NCBI GenBank assembly: GCA_026709225.1
Contig: JAPOTJ010000021.1
Span: 1-64,000 of the forward strand
Source of the DNA: Gammaproteobacteria bacterium
GTDB taxonomy: Bacteria > Pseudomonadota > Gammaproteobacteria > Pseudomonadales > Azotimanducaceae
Reading direction: 5' to 3'
Length of the DNA stretch: 64,000 nucleotides
Below the pieces are notes generated by a model. That model searched no databases and was not told the origin of the DNA. It saw nothing but the letters and a program-made list of their open reading frames with translations. The position numbers were made by a program, and so were the translations under genes. Positions 25,983 to 38,057 of the stretch are shown here, one piece after another (positions within the stretch are counted from its first letter, which is position 1; each line of letters starts with the position of its first letter).

Positions 25983-26411
25983 GTGCGCATTGATACCAGT
26001 TTTGTTCGACGCTGTATCACCTCGCTTGAACAGGCACTTTCAGGTTTGCAGCGGCACGAAAAAACCGACGGAGAGGTCATGTATGACATTTATCGTGCAG
26101 CTTGCGTCAAGGAGTTCGAGCTTGTGCTGGAGCAAAGTGGCAAACTGCTACGAAAGCGCTTGGCGGCCTTTTTTGCCAGCAATCGCCAAGCTGATCGACT
26201 GAAGTTTAAGGATCTTTTTCGCCATGCCGCCCATCATGATCTCTTGGCCTGCGATGCGGTGGAAAGATGGTTAAGCTACCGCAACAGCCGAAACGACACC
26301 GCTCACGATTACGGCGAGGATTTCGCCGAGACCACCTTGCGGCTACTGCCTATGTTTATCGAAGATGCCAAGGCGCTCGTTGAGATGCTTGAGGCGGGGA
26401 GCGATGGCTGA
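25983..26411 (+). CDS. hepT: HepT-like HEPN toxin
   Basis: 142 residues of the HI0074/HepT helical family (nucleotidyltransferase substrate-binding). It has the full RX4HXY motif at R103, H108 and Y110 (RNDTAHDY): the HEPN RNase catalytic pair plus the tyrosine that MntA modifies by AMP transfer in known HepT-MntA systems. Start GTG 25983 has AAGGAGG 9 bases upstream. It overlaps the next gene by 8 bases. In its family it is an mRNA or tRNA interferase kept silent by the partner nucleotidyltransferase, which here is the N-terminal domain of the next protein. Confidence 0.82.
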   Translation: MRIDTSFVRRCITSLEQALSGLQRHEKTDGEVMYDIYRAACVKEFELVLEQSGKLLRKRLAAFFASNRQADRLKFKDLFRHAAHHDLLACDAVERWLSYRNSRNDTAHDYGEDFAETTLRLLPMFIEDAKALVEMLEAGSDG

Positions 26412-27993
26412 CGGTCTTCATCTTTCCGAACGGCATCGCGGCAACCTCTTGGAGCTTATCCGGCAGCATCTGCCCAATGTCGAGGTTTGGGCCTACGGCA
26501 GTCGAGTGAATGGACGCAGCCATGATGGAAGTGACCTTGATTTGGTGTTGAGAGGAACGGAACTGGAAAAGATTCCGGCTGAGCAGTTGACCGATTTCGA
26601 GGAGGCTTTGCGAGAATCAAGCATCCCGTTTCTTGTTGAGGCACGAGATTGGGCAAGACTACCTGAGTCGTTTCATCGGGAGATTGAGCGAGAGCATTTT
26701 CTATTTGTGGCAGGTGATGACTCTGAGCACGATCATCGGTCCGGCAGATTGCTTCGCGACCACGCCGAAATTGTGATGGGTCAATCTCCTTCCGGCAGCA
26801 CTTGTAACGCGCTGGGTGACGGAGTGCCACTTCTAAATGGCCCGACCGAATTCGGCCCCCATCATCCTACGCCTATTCAGTTCACGACCGAACCGAAAAA
26901 AAGAGCGCGTTCTGGAGATGTCCTATTCTGTGTGCGCGGCTCTACTACAGGGCGAATGAACTGGGCAGATCAAGATTATGCGATCGGCCGCGGAATCGCT
27001 GCGATTCGGCACAGCGACCACTGCTACCTTCAACAATTCCTCCGAGGCGTAGTAGAACAAAACTTGCCAAGTCTCCTAGTGCAAGCCACAGGATCTACTT
27101 TCCCAAACGTGTCTGCAGAACAGCTTGGAATGATTCCTTGGCCCAGCTTAGAACTTGAGGAGCAACACGCGATCGCGGAAATTCTAGGCACCCTAGACGA
27201 CAAGATCGAACTCAACCGGCGCATGAATGAGACATTGGAGACGATAGCGCACGGGATCTTCAAGGACTGGTTTGTCGATTTCGGCCCCACTCGCGCCAAG
27301 GCCGAAGGTCGTGCACCATACCTGCCCCCAGAACTCTGGGAATTGTTTCCCGCTGCGTTTGACAATGAGGGCAAGCCGACTGGATGGCAAATGTATACAC
27401 TAAGCGACTTGGTGCATCATCACCGCGCTACGCTATCGCCAAGCGCCCATCCAGATTGCATTTATGAGCATTACAGCATCCCTGCCTACGATGCTGGAAA
27501 TGAGCCAGCTATTGACTTGGGTGATTCGATTAAGAGCAACAAGACGATAGTGCCGCAGGGCGCGGTTCTGCTATCTAAAATTAATCCTGAGATTGAACGG
27601 GTATGGCTGCCGAACACCAATTCAGGAGCACCTCGAATCGCCTCTACGGAATTTTTGGCCCTGACACCGCTGGCACCCGCAACAAGCAGTGTTCTCTACT
27701 GCCTTTTCAGAAGTTCATATTTCAGAGCACAAATGACCGCAAGGGTTACGGGCACATCAAAGAGCCATCAGCGCGTTCCACCAAAGTCGCTTCTCGCCTG
27801 CGAAGTGCTCGTGGCAAACCCAACACTGCTTGACATGTTCGATAGGAAAGTCAGTCCAATGATGAATCGACTCCTCTCCAACCGGCGAGAGTCCAGCGAA
27901 CTCGTCAAGACCCGCGACGTACTCCTGCCGAAACTCGTGTCTGGCGAAATACATCTTCAGGATGCGGAAAAGATCGTAGAGTCAGCAGCATGA
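26404..27993 (+). CDS. hsdS: Fusion of MntA nucleotidyltransferase antitoxin and HsdS specificity subunit
   Basis: 529 residues. Residues 1 to about 105 form a minimal nucleotidyltransferase with the exact MntA signature GSX10DXD (G32-S33, D44-x-D46). From about residue 117 (AEIVMGQSPSG) it is a complete HsdS: first target-recognition domain, central helical repeat (MNETLETIAHGIFKDWFVDF), second target domain, and C-terminal conserved KTRDVLLPKLVSGEIHL. ATG 26404 is chosen because GGCGGGGAG lies just upstream and the residue order fits MntA starts. HsdS selects the DNA site; MntA domains inactivate HepT by AMP transfer. Both halves look intact, so this is not simple decay. Confidence 0.88.
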   Translation: MADGLHLSERHRGNLLELIRQHLPNVEVWAYGSRVNGRSHDGSDLDLVLRGTELEKIPAEQLTDFEEALRESSIPFLVEARDWARLPESFHREIEREHFLFVAGDDSEHDHRSGRLLRDHAEIVMGQSPSGSTCNALGDGVPLLNGPTEFGPHHPTPIQFTTEPKKRARSGDVLFCVRGSTTGRMNWADQDYAIGRGIAAIRHSDHCYLQQFLRGVVEQNLPSLLVQATGSTFPNVSAEQLGMIPWPSLELEEQHAIAEILGTLDDKIELNRRMNETLETIAHGIFKDWFVDFGPTRAKAEGRAPYLPPELWELFPAAFDNEGKPTGWQMYTLSDLVHHHRATLSPSAHPDCIYEHYSIPAYDAGNEPAIDLGDSIKSNKTIVPQGAVLLSKINPEIERVWLPNTNSGAPRIASTEFLALTPLAPATSSVLYCLFRSSYFRAQMTARVTGTSKSHQRVPPKSLLACEVLVANPTLLDMFDRKVSPMMNRLLSNRRESSELVKTRDVLLPKLVSGEIHLQDAEKIVESAA

Positions 27994-28787
27994 AAGTCGC
28001 TGTAGGAGAAACGGCCTACACGCTTGGTGTCGATCCATGCTCTGGCCTTGGTCTGAGATGGACGGCCGATGAGCTCGAAGCGGCGATCAAGAGACCAGTT
28101 GCTGCAATCTTATTTGATGATGCGGGCAAGAATGAGATCAAGGATATTTTGGCGGGCCTCGCCGAAACTGAGTTTCAACAGGAGGGGCTGCGTCGCGTTC
28201 TCTCAGATTTCGGTCCAATCGAGCATTGGCGAGTCGGCGAGGCGCTTGCTGAGGCCTATCTCACCGACCATCGTGACTGCTGTTTCCCATGGCCGGGCGC
28301 GCGTGACATGCGTAAGCGGGGATCAAGCCTTCCCGGCGCAGACCTCGTTGGTTTCGGGATTGACAACCAGGGAGATCGCTTCGCCTTTAGCGAAGTGAAG
28401 ACCTCATCGGAGACCAAACATCCGCCAAGCGTCATCCATGGTCAGAAAGGCCTCACACATCAATTGAAAAACCTACGGGATAACGTCTCCATACGCAATG
28501 ATCTCGTCAGGTATCTCGCTTATCGCGCCAAGAGCGCCGACTGGAATGTTAGATTCCAGCAGGCTGGCCGGCGCTATCTGAGAAACAAGTCGGACATTCA
28601 GCTTTTGGGTGTCCTCATCCGCGACGTTGAACCGCACCAAAACGATCTGCGAGCCAGTGTGAAAAGGCTCGCTCAAGAACGACCTCTCGCGACAGGAATT
28701 GAAATCCTTGCGCTATACCTTCCAATAGGTAGTATCAAGGGCATCGGTGAAGCCACCAATGCGGCTAGGACACGAGGCGCATCATGA
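27990..28787 (+). CDS. PD-(D/E)xK nuclease, HamA-like
   Basis: 265 residues. A helical N-terminal half leads to a nuclease core with E84 (RVGEALAEAYL), D118 (LPGADLVG) and E135-x-K137 (FSEVKTSSE), the PD-(D/E)xK arrangement. The order of these motifs resembles the DUF1837 effector HamA/AbpA of Hachiman, but overall similarity seems low and I cannot confirm the family. It overlaps hsdS by ATGA at its start and the helicase by ATGA at its end, so expression is coupled to both. Confidence 0.6.
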   Translation: MKVAVGETAYTLGVDPCSGLGLRWTADELEAAIKRPVAAILFDDAGKNEIKDILAGLAETEFQQEGLRRVLSDFGPIEHWRVGEALAEAYLTDHRDCCFPWPGARDMRKRGSSLPGADLVGFGIDNQGDRFAFSEVKTSSETKHPPSVIHGQKGLTHQLKNLRDNVSIRNDLVRYLAYRAKSADWNVRFQQAGRRYLRNKSDIQLLGVLIRDVEPHQNDLRASVKRLAQERPLATGIEILALYLPIGSIKGIGEATNAARTRGAS

Positions 28788-31700
28788 CCTTGTCCACAAC
28801 GTGCCTTGACGAGCTAAAAAACCATTGGGCAGTAAGCGCCATCGGCGAGAAGGATCTATCGCGTGCCGAGAAGCTCTCTAACGAGCGTCTGGCTCAAGGC
28901 GCGGTTGGTGAGCAGATAGCATTCTCGTTCACAGCAGATGAGAAGGACGAGTCCATTTTGGAACGCGCCGCGCTCGCTCTCGAAGTGGCCGCAATTGAAG
29001 GGCTAGACGAGTTGAGCCGTCCCTCCGGCGAGAACGACGCACTGAGCGATCAGGCTACCGCCGCTTCATTCCGGGCTTTTGATATTCGTCGCCTACTGCC
29101 AGTTCCAACCGAAACACATGACCGGATATTCTTCATTTTGCAACTTTCTGCCCTTGCCTATTGCGGAGATCGCTCCGCTGATCTTCGTCGCTGGTACCGG
29201 GAGAACATAGAATCCCTCAATGCCCCGAGCGTCGTGGACAGCCCTTGGGACCGCCGCCTCCTCTATCGCCTTTTCCATTGCTGGGTGCGACTATTCCGTA
29301 AAGACGGTTGGGATGACCTTGACCGAATACGAGAGGTGATCGCTGGATTGCGCGACGATCAAAGCAGGTATGAGGAGGAGCGACTTCAGAACGGAGATCG
29401 GTCCACCAACGGATTGATCGCCTTGCGTCTTGCCGCACTTTACCACTGGGCGAAGGCGACAGAGCTTGTTGCCAATTTCATGCTTCAAGGCCAACCAGCG
29501 AGCCCGTTCGGCGCAATTGATAAGCATTTCGAGGGTGCCATCAAAGCCGCGATTGCTTCTGGAGACGCGCAACATGAAGTGATACTACGCTGGCTGCATG
29601 CAGCCGCTCGAATTATGATGACCAATTCGCTCTGGTGGGCAACACGGACGGTTAACTCTCGGACAACGGATTTTGTTCGCTCTTTGACGCACCGCGAACA
29701 CCATGCCATGTTCGAGCTATTGCCACCGCAGCGTTCAGCGTTGCTGGAGCAAGGGCTTTTGGATCAGGCCAAGACAGCGATCGTGGTCGATATGCCGACT
29801 TCGGGCGGAAAGACTCTGCTCGCGCAATTCCGTATTCTCCAAGCGTTGAACCAGTTCGATGCCGATGACGGTTGGGTAGCCTACGTCGCGCCCACACGCG
29901 CTCTATGTGCGCAGCTCATGCGGCGGCTGCGAAAGGATTTTGAACCGATCGGTATTCGGGTCGAACAACTGACGGCGGCAGTTGAGGTGGACTCTTTTGA
30001 AGAAGAATTATTGAGGGAGAAAGAGAAGCCATTCCGCGTGCTCGTGGCGACACCAGAAAAGCTGTCCCTCGTCATCCGCAACAAAAAGATCGAGAACCGT
30101 CCGCTTGCGCTTGTAGTCATGGACGAAGCGCATAGTCTCGAAACGGAGGGTCGGGGGCTGCGCATCGAGCTGTTGCTCGCGACGATCAAAGGGGATTGTC
30201 CACACGCGAACTTTCTCCTACTCATGCCTTACGTTGAGGGTGCCGACTCAGTGGCACGGTGGCTGGCACAGGACGTAAACGCTGGGCGGGCAATTAGCCT
30301 TGGAACAGCACCATGGAAGCCGAATGAACGGATTATCGGCCTATACAGCGCAGCTGCGGATGGCAGCCAGCACGGCGGCTGGCGGCTCAGTTTTGAGACC
30401 TTGACCGCGACGAAAAAGGCGATGCCACTTCACGGCACCCACCAAGTGGGCGGCGTGAAGCCAATCAATGTTCCCAAAAGTGAGGTTCTCGTAAAAGGGC
30501 AGCAGAAAGGACTAGCTCTTCAGACGGCCGCGATGGCATCCGTCATGTCTACCCGTGGGACGAGTATTGCCATCGCTAATCAAATTCGCTCCGTGTGGAA
30601 CATGGCAGCCAAGGCGGCGCAAAAATTACCTGATTTTGGCGAGGTGCCGACTGAAATCAAGCTTGTTCAAGACTTCTTGCGCACCGAAATCAGTTCTGAC
30701 TTCCAGCTCGTCGCCTTGCTGGAAAAAGGTGTCGGGGTACATCATGCCGGGCTATCCGACGATGTTCGCGCCCTCATGGAGTGGCTGGCTGAGATTGGAC
30801 GCCTGCGGGTGCTCTGCGCAACGACCACCATTGCACAAGGAATCAACTTTCCGGTTTCCTCGGTTTTCCTGCAAACAACCAAATACCCCTATGGGCAGGA
30901 AATGTCACCGCGCGAATTCTGGAATCTTGCTGGTCGTGCAGGTCGTATCGGTCACGATAGCGTTGGTGTCATCGGCCTCGCGCAAGGTTCCGACCGGAAT
31001 GCCCTTATTGAGTTTGTGAGCCGCAATACAGGTGCTTTGGTTTCCCGACTTGTCACCTTGCTGAATGAGCTCAACGCTCAGGGTGAGTTGGCGAACCTGT
31101 CCGGGGTTTTGTGGAAAGATCAATGGGAGGATTTCCGCTGCTACATCGCGCATCTGTGGGCGGAGAAAAAGAACCTCGATGCTGTTTTGTCGGATTCGGA
31201 GCAACTTCTTCGACGGACTTTTGGTTACACGTCGTTGAAGACCGACCCCGCCCAGAACGATAAAGCGCAAGCATTACTGGACGCAACGCGAGACTATGCA
31301 CGCAAGCTGTCAAATATGTCCCAAGGCGTAGCTGAGCTTGCCGACTCAACGGGGTTCTCGCCGGAAGGCGTAAGCCATGCGATAAGAGGGCTAAACGCCC
31401 TTGAAGCCAAGCTATCGCCATCGGACTGGGCTCCGGAAAGCCTTTTTGGGAACGGCGGCAAAATCGCCGACTTGTATGGCGTGATGTTAAATGTGCCGCA
31501 GCTCAAGAGGCAGCTTGACGAGATCGGCGGCAAGGGGTTTGAGCAGTCCCGGATTTCCGACATCACGCGCGACTGGGTCAATGGCAAAGGTATTGACGCC
31601 ATCGCCGAGAAGTACTTTCGCCGTGAGAAGGGTGACGAAGCAGGCACAGCGGCGATCACGGATGCCTGCCGAGCAATATATCGCACGATTGTCAATAGTG

Positions 31701-32056
31701 GCACTTGGGGAATTTCAGCCCTTAGCCATGTCTCCGGCATCGACTTTGATAGCCTGCCTGAGGCCGAGCGTCGCAGGATCAATGCGCTTCCCGCAATGAT
31801 TTATCACGGGGTGCGCACAGAGGATGCGGTTTTGATGCGGATGAACAACGCACCGCGCAGCATCGCGGAAAACCTTGGCGAGCTATATGGTGCATCGGCC
31901 ACTGAAGGTGATAATCAGCATTCAGTTGGACATGTTCGCCAATTCCTGAAAAACATGAGCAGTCAAGACTGGCAAGGCACCTGCCCTGGCGATGCCGCAC
32001 TTTCCGGTAGTGGGTACAAGCGCATTTGGGGAGTGCTCTCTGGGGAAGTGGTCTAA
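28784..32056 (+). CDS. Large Ski2-like DEAD/DEAH helicase (HamB-like)
   Basis: 1090 residues. A 300-residue helical N-terminal region precedes a superfamily 2 helicase core: Walker A PTSGGKT (about 338-344), VAPTRALCAQL, ATPEKL, DEAH (447-450), then a second RecA domain with VGVHHAGL, TTTIAQGINFP and the motif VI region NLAGRAGRIG. About 300 C-terminal residues follow. This layout fits HamB of Hachiman and related defence helicases that watch for damaged or foreign DNA and release a nuclease partner. Coupled by a 4-base overlap to the nuclease gene. Confidence 0.8.
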   Translation: MTLSTTCLDELKNHWAVSAIGEKDLSRAEKLSNERLAQGAVGEQIAFSFTADEKDESILERAALALEVAAIEGLDELSRPSGENDALSDQATAASFRAFDIRRLLPVPTETHDRIFFILQLSALAYCGDRSADLRRWYRENIESLNAPSVVDSPWDRRLLYRLFHCWVRLFRKDGWDDLDRIREVIAGLRDDQSRYEEERLQNGDRSTNGLIALRLAALYHWAKATELVANFMLQGQPASPFGAIDKHFEGAIKAAIASGDAQHEVILRWLHAAARIMMTNSLWWATRTVNSRTTDFVRSLTHREHHAMFELLPPQRSALLEQGLLDQAKTAIVVDMPTSGGKTLLAQFRILQALNQFDADDGWVAYVAPTRALCAQLMRRLRKDFEPIGIRVEQLTAAVEVDSFEEELLREKEKPFRVLVATPEKLSLVIRNKKIENRPLALVVMDEAHSLETEGRGLRIELLLATIKGDCPHANFLLLMPYVEGADSVARWLAQDVNAGRAISLGTAPWKPNERIIGLYSAAADGSQHGGWRLSFETLTATKKAMPLHGTHQVGGVKPINVPKSEVLVKGQQKGLALQTAAMASVMSTRGTSIAIANQIRSVWNMAAKAAQKLPDFGEVPTEIKLVQDFLRTEISSDFQLVALLEKGVGVHHAGLSDDVRALMEWLAEIGRLRVLCATTTIAQGINFPVSSVFLQTTKYPYGQEMSPREFWNLAGRAGRIGHDSVGVIGLAQGSDRNALIEFVSRNTGALVSRLVTLLNELNAQGELANLSGVLWKDQWEDFRCYIAHLWAEKKNLDAVLSDSEQLLRRTFGYTSLKTDPAQNDKAQALLDATRDYARKLSNMSQGVAELADSTGFSPEGVSHAIRGLNALEAKLSPSDWAPESLFGNGGKIADLYGVMLNVPQLKRQLDEIGGKGFEQSRISDITRDWVNGKGIDAIAEKYFRREKGDEAGTAAITDACRAIYRTIVNSGTWGISALSHVSGIDFDSLPEAERRRINALPAMIYHGVRTEDAVLMRMNNAPRSIAENLGELYGASATEGDNQHSVGHVRQFLKNMSSQDWQGTCPGDAALSGSGYKRIWGVLSGEVV

Positions 32057-32090
32057 TGGGCGTTATGGTTCCGACGATATAAATTGTGTC

Positions 32091-32285
32091 ATGAGATCTT
32101 TGATACCAACCAATGACGAATGTTCTTTAAGGGCCTGTAGTAAACCAGCAGAGCAAGACCAAATGTATCCTGTGCCCGTGGACCAATTCGCCGATGTAGG
32201 CGGTGCTCGACGACTGCTTGAGGACTTCTTGAGTTATTGCAATATTGTAGAGTCGCCAACCATAGTCAAGGGTGTGTTTACATGA
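32091..32285 (+). CDS. Small protein coupled to the DUF1828 gene
   Basis: 64 residues from ATG 32091 (41 if ATG 32163 is used). Its stop overlaps the next ATG in ATGA (32282-32285), like the other couplings in this operon. It has no recognised domain; the C-terminal half (FADVGGARRLLEDFLSYCN) could form a helix. It might be a small partner or antitoxin of the DUF1828 protein. No clear ribosome site is seen. Confidence 0.4.
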   Translation: MRSLIPTNDECSLRACSKPAEQDQMYPVPVDQFADVGGARRLLEDFLSYCNIVESPTIVKGVFT

Positions 32286-33046
32286 TTCAAGAGTTGGACG
32301 AACAATTGGACCGATATTGGGGCTGGCTTCGGGATCGGACCGGTCTTCAAGACATGGGTGACTGGATCGAAATTACCACGCCATACTTGGACAGACACAA
32401 CGACTGCATCCAAATCTATGTCAAAAGGCAAAACAGCGGTCTTTTGCTGACGGACGATGGATACACCTACGATGACCTTGTGCTGTCCGGCTGCTCGTTG
32501 GATAGCCCCAAGCGGCAATCCATTTTGAAGACGATGCTGAATGGCTTTGGAGTCACCTTGGAAGGCAATGCGCTCCAAGTCAGCGCATCGACCGCGAATT
32601 TTCCTTTGTCCAAACACAATCTTGTTCAGGCGATGCTTGCTGTCAACGACCTCTTTTTCCTAGCTTCTCCTTCCGTCACCAGCCTGTTCTTGGAAGACGT
32701 TACCGCGTGGCTGGATCTTTGCGCAGTCCGCTATGCGCCAAATGTCAAATTCAGCGGTAAGAGCGGATTTGATCATCGCTTTGATTTTGTGATTCCCAAA
32801 TCACCGAGCGAACCAGAAAGAATAGTCCGCACAGTGAATAAGCCGACGAGGGAAACAGCCCAGAATCTAGTGTTCTCGTGGATCGACGTTGGTGAATCTC
32901 GGGAGCCCGGCACCCAAGCGTTCGCCATCCTCAATGATGCCGAACAGTCCATTGGAGGTGGTGTCGTTGATGCAATGCGCAGCTATGGGCTGTCTCCAGT
33001 TCCGTGGTCTGACCGCGACGAGGTACGAGAGCGCTTGGCCGCATGA
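32282..33046 (+). CDS. DUF1828/DUF1829-domain protein
   Basis: 254 residues. The N-terminal DUF1828 block shows ITTPYLDRHNDCIQIYV and LLLTDDGYTYDDLVLSG, and a DUF1829-like half follows. The function is not established; such genes turn up in accessory and defence regions. It sits between the helicase and an AAA ATPase within the hsdM-hsdR interval. ATG 32282 is chosen for AAGGG upstream and for the ATGA overlap. Confidence 0.7.
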   Translation: MIQELDEQLDRYWGWLRDRTGLQDMGDWIEITTPYLDRHNDCIQIYVKRQNSGLLLTDDGYTYDDLVLSGCSLDSPKRQSILKTMLNGFGVTLEGNALQVSASTANFPLSKHNLVQAMLAVNDLFFLASPSVTSLFLEDVTAWLDLCAVRYAPNVKFSGKSGFDHRFDFVIPKSPSEPERIVRTVNKPTRETAQNLVFSWIDVGESREPGTQAFAILNDAEQSIGGGVVDAMRSYGLSPVPWSDRDEVRERLAA

Positions 33047-33082
33047 TGGATTTGTGGCCGCCGAATAGGCGTTGAAGTTCCG

Positions 33083-34189
33083 ATGGCTCCAATAGATACA
33101 ATCACCGTTCGAGGCTTCAAGTCCATTCGAGAGCTTCAGGATTTTGAAATCAGGCCGCTGAACATTCTCATCGGTCCTAATGGATCCGGGAAGAGTAATC
33201 TCATGGCCGTATTTCGAATGCTGCGGGCGATTGCTGAACAGTGCTTTCAGTCGTTCGTCAGTGAGGAAGACGGTGCGGATTCGCTGCTTCACGGGGGAAG
33301 AAAGCGTACCCATGAATTGCAGGTGGCGATCACGTTCGACCTTGGCCGCTATCGGTACAACGCAATTATCGTGCCTGCTGGCAGCGCACTTGAGTTTGCC
33401 GTACAAACCTATACGGTGCCGACTCTTGACGGACTGCCTCCGTCCGCCCCGAACCGATCAGAACAACCCATAACTGGTCTCGAATCAGCGTTGTCTGAGC
33501 TCGGCGCCGTCGATTCCTTATCCTTTCCTCACCAAGCAATGCATGGATGGCAGGTCTACCACTTCCAAGACACAAGCCGCGATTCACCGCTAAGACGTCC
33601 CGTGCCCACCCGCGACAATATAGTTCTTCGCTCAAACGGCGGAAACCTCGCATCCTTTTTGCGCCATATCCGCGAGAGGTATCCTGCCAACTATCGCCGT
33701 ATCGCGGACGCGGTACGCCTCGCCGCTCCCTTCTTTGGGGATTTCAGTTATCGGGAGGAGGTTGGGGAAAGCTTGGAATTGGAGTGGTTCCACCGCCATA
33801 ACGGGGATCGGACACCGTTTGGTCCTCGCCAGCTCTCAGACGGCACGCTTCGATTCATCTGCTTAGCGACGCTGCTGCATCAGCCGGAGCATCTCAAGCC
33901 AAACCCAATTTTCATTGACGAACCCGAACTTGGCCTGCATCCCTTCGCGCTTACACTTTTGGCCGAGATGCTCGAAAGCGCATCAGAATCGCGGCAAATT
34001 GTAGTGTCTACGCAGTCGGCAGACTTGGTGAGCGAATTTGCACCGGAGGATGTGGTGACAGTCAGTCGAAAAGACGGAGAATCGCTATTTGAGAGGCTTG
34101 AAGCAGACAACTTGCGAGAATGGCTGGAAGACTACAGCCTCGGTGACCTGTGGCGGGCGCATGTTGTTGGATCAGGGCCGACACCATGA
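33083..34189 (+). CDS. AAA_21-type SMC/RecF-like ATPase
   Basis: 368 residues. Walker A is GPNGSGKSN (residues 32-40), the signature-like stretch is RQLSDGTLRF, Walker B is NPIFIDEPELGLHP and the switch region VVSTQSADL. No nuclease domain is fused, so it likely works with the DUF4276 protein it overlaps by ATGA. ATPase/TOPRIM pairs of this type include AbiL (AbiLi-AbiLii) and PARIS (AriA-AriB), where the ATPase detects a phage trigger and frees a toxic nuclease. Confidence 0.82.
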   Translation: MAPIDTITVRGFKSIRELQDFEIRPLNILIGPNGSGKSNLMAVFRMLRAIAEQCFQSFVSEEDGADSLLHGGRKRTHELQVAITFDLGRYRYNAIIVPAGSALEFAVQTYTVPTLDGLPPSAPNRSEQPITGLESALSELGAVDSLSFPHQAMHGWQVYHFQDTSRDSPLRRPVPTRDNIVLRSNGGNLASFLRHIRERYPANYRRIADAVRLAAPFFGDFSYREEVGESLELEWFHRHNGDRTPFGPRQLSDGTLRFICLATLLHQPEHLKPNPIFIDEPELGLHPFALTLLAEMLESASESRQIVVSTQSADLVSEFAPEDVVTVSRKDGESLFERLEADNLREWLEDYSLGDLWRAHVVGSGPTP

Positions 34190-34869
34190 CCGAAGTGATA
34201 GTAGTGTGCGAGGGGCGGACCGAAGAGACGTTTGTTCGGAGAGTGCTCTGCGAACCGCTTTCTGAACGAGGGGTCTACCTGTATTCTCGTCTGATTCCGA
34301 CATCCAGGACTGGAAAAGGCGGTGCGCTTAACCCGGACAGGGTGCTGCGAAATCTCCGCAACACGCTTCGGGAACGCCATGACACGTATGTCTCGACTTT
34401 CTTCGACCTATATCGCCTTTGCTCCGAGTTTCCCGGATACTCGCCCCGACCTCAAGGCATCAGTTCAATCACACAAGCTCAAAAAGTAGAACAATCTTTG
34501 CACCAAGCTGTGCTCGAACAGGCTGACTGCCTACCGGAGCGGTTTCTGCCCCATATTCAGCCGTACGAGTTTGAATCCCTCTTGTTCTCTGACACAGATT
34601 GCTTGGCTGAGGTGAATCCCGAGTGGCGGTCTTTCGCCGCAGATTTACGGTCAGCTCGACGCTCGGCGAGCACTCCGGAAGAAATCAACGACGGTGACAA
34701 CACGCATCCCTCCGCACGGTTGAAACGCCTACCCGGCTACAAGAAGGTATCGGATGGCCTCCTCGTGGCGGAGGCCATCGGACTTGGCAAGATTCGCTCT
34801 GAGTGTCAGCATTTCGACGCATGGTTGTCGCGCATAGAAAATCTGGAGCCACTAGAACAAGGAAGCTAG
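34186..34869 (+). CDS. DUF4276 TOPRIM-like protein
   Basis: 227 residues. The opening VIVVCEGRTEETFVRRVL carries the TOPRIM glutamate, and later PHIQPYEFESLLFSD is the DUF4276 signature. RloB/AbiLii-type proteins share this plan and act as nuclease effectors of an AAA partner. Here the partner is the upstream ATPase (ATGA overlap). hsdR follows after 3 bases, placing this pair inside the restriction-modification transcript. Confidence 0.78.
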   Translation: MTEVIVVCEGRTEETFVRRVLCEPLSERGVYLYSRLIPTSRTGKGGALNPDRVLRNLRNTLRERHDTYVSTFFDLYRLCSEFPGYSPRPQGISSITQAQKVEQSLHQAVLEQADCLPERFLPHIQPYEFESLLFSDTDCLAEVNPEWRSFAADLRSARRSASTPEEINDGDNTHPSARLKRLPGYKKVSDGLLVAEAIGLGKIRSECQHFDAWLSRIENLEPLEQGS

Positions 34870-34872
34870 CCC

Positions 34873-38016
<3,144 letters not shown>

Positions 38017-38057
38017 ATTTTGCTTCCAAGTGTAGTTCAATCACCTTCGGTGAGAAC

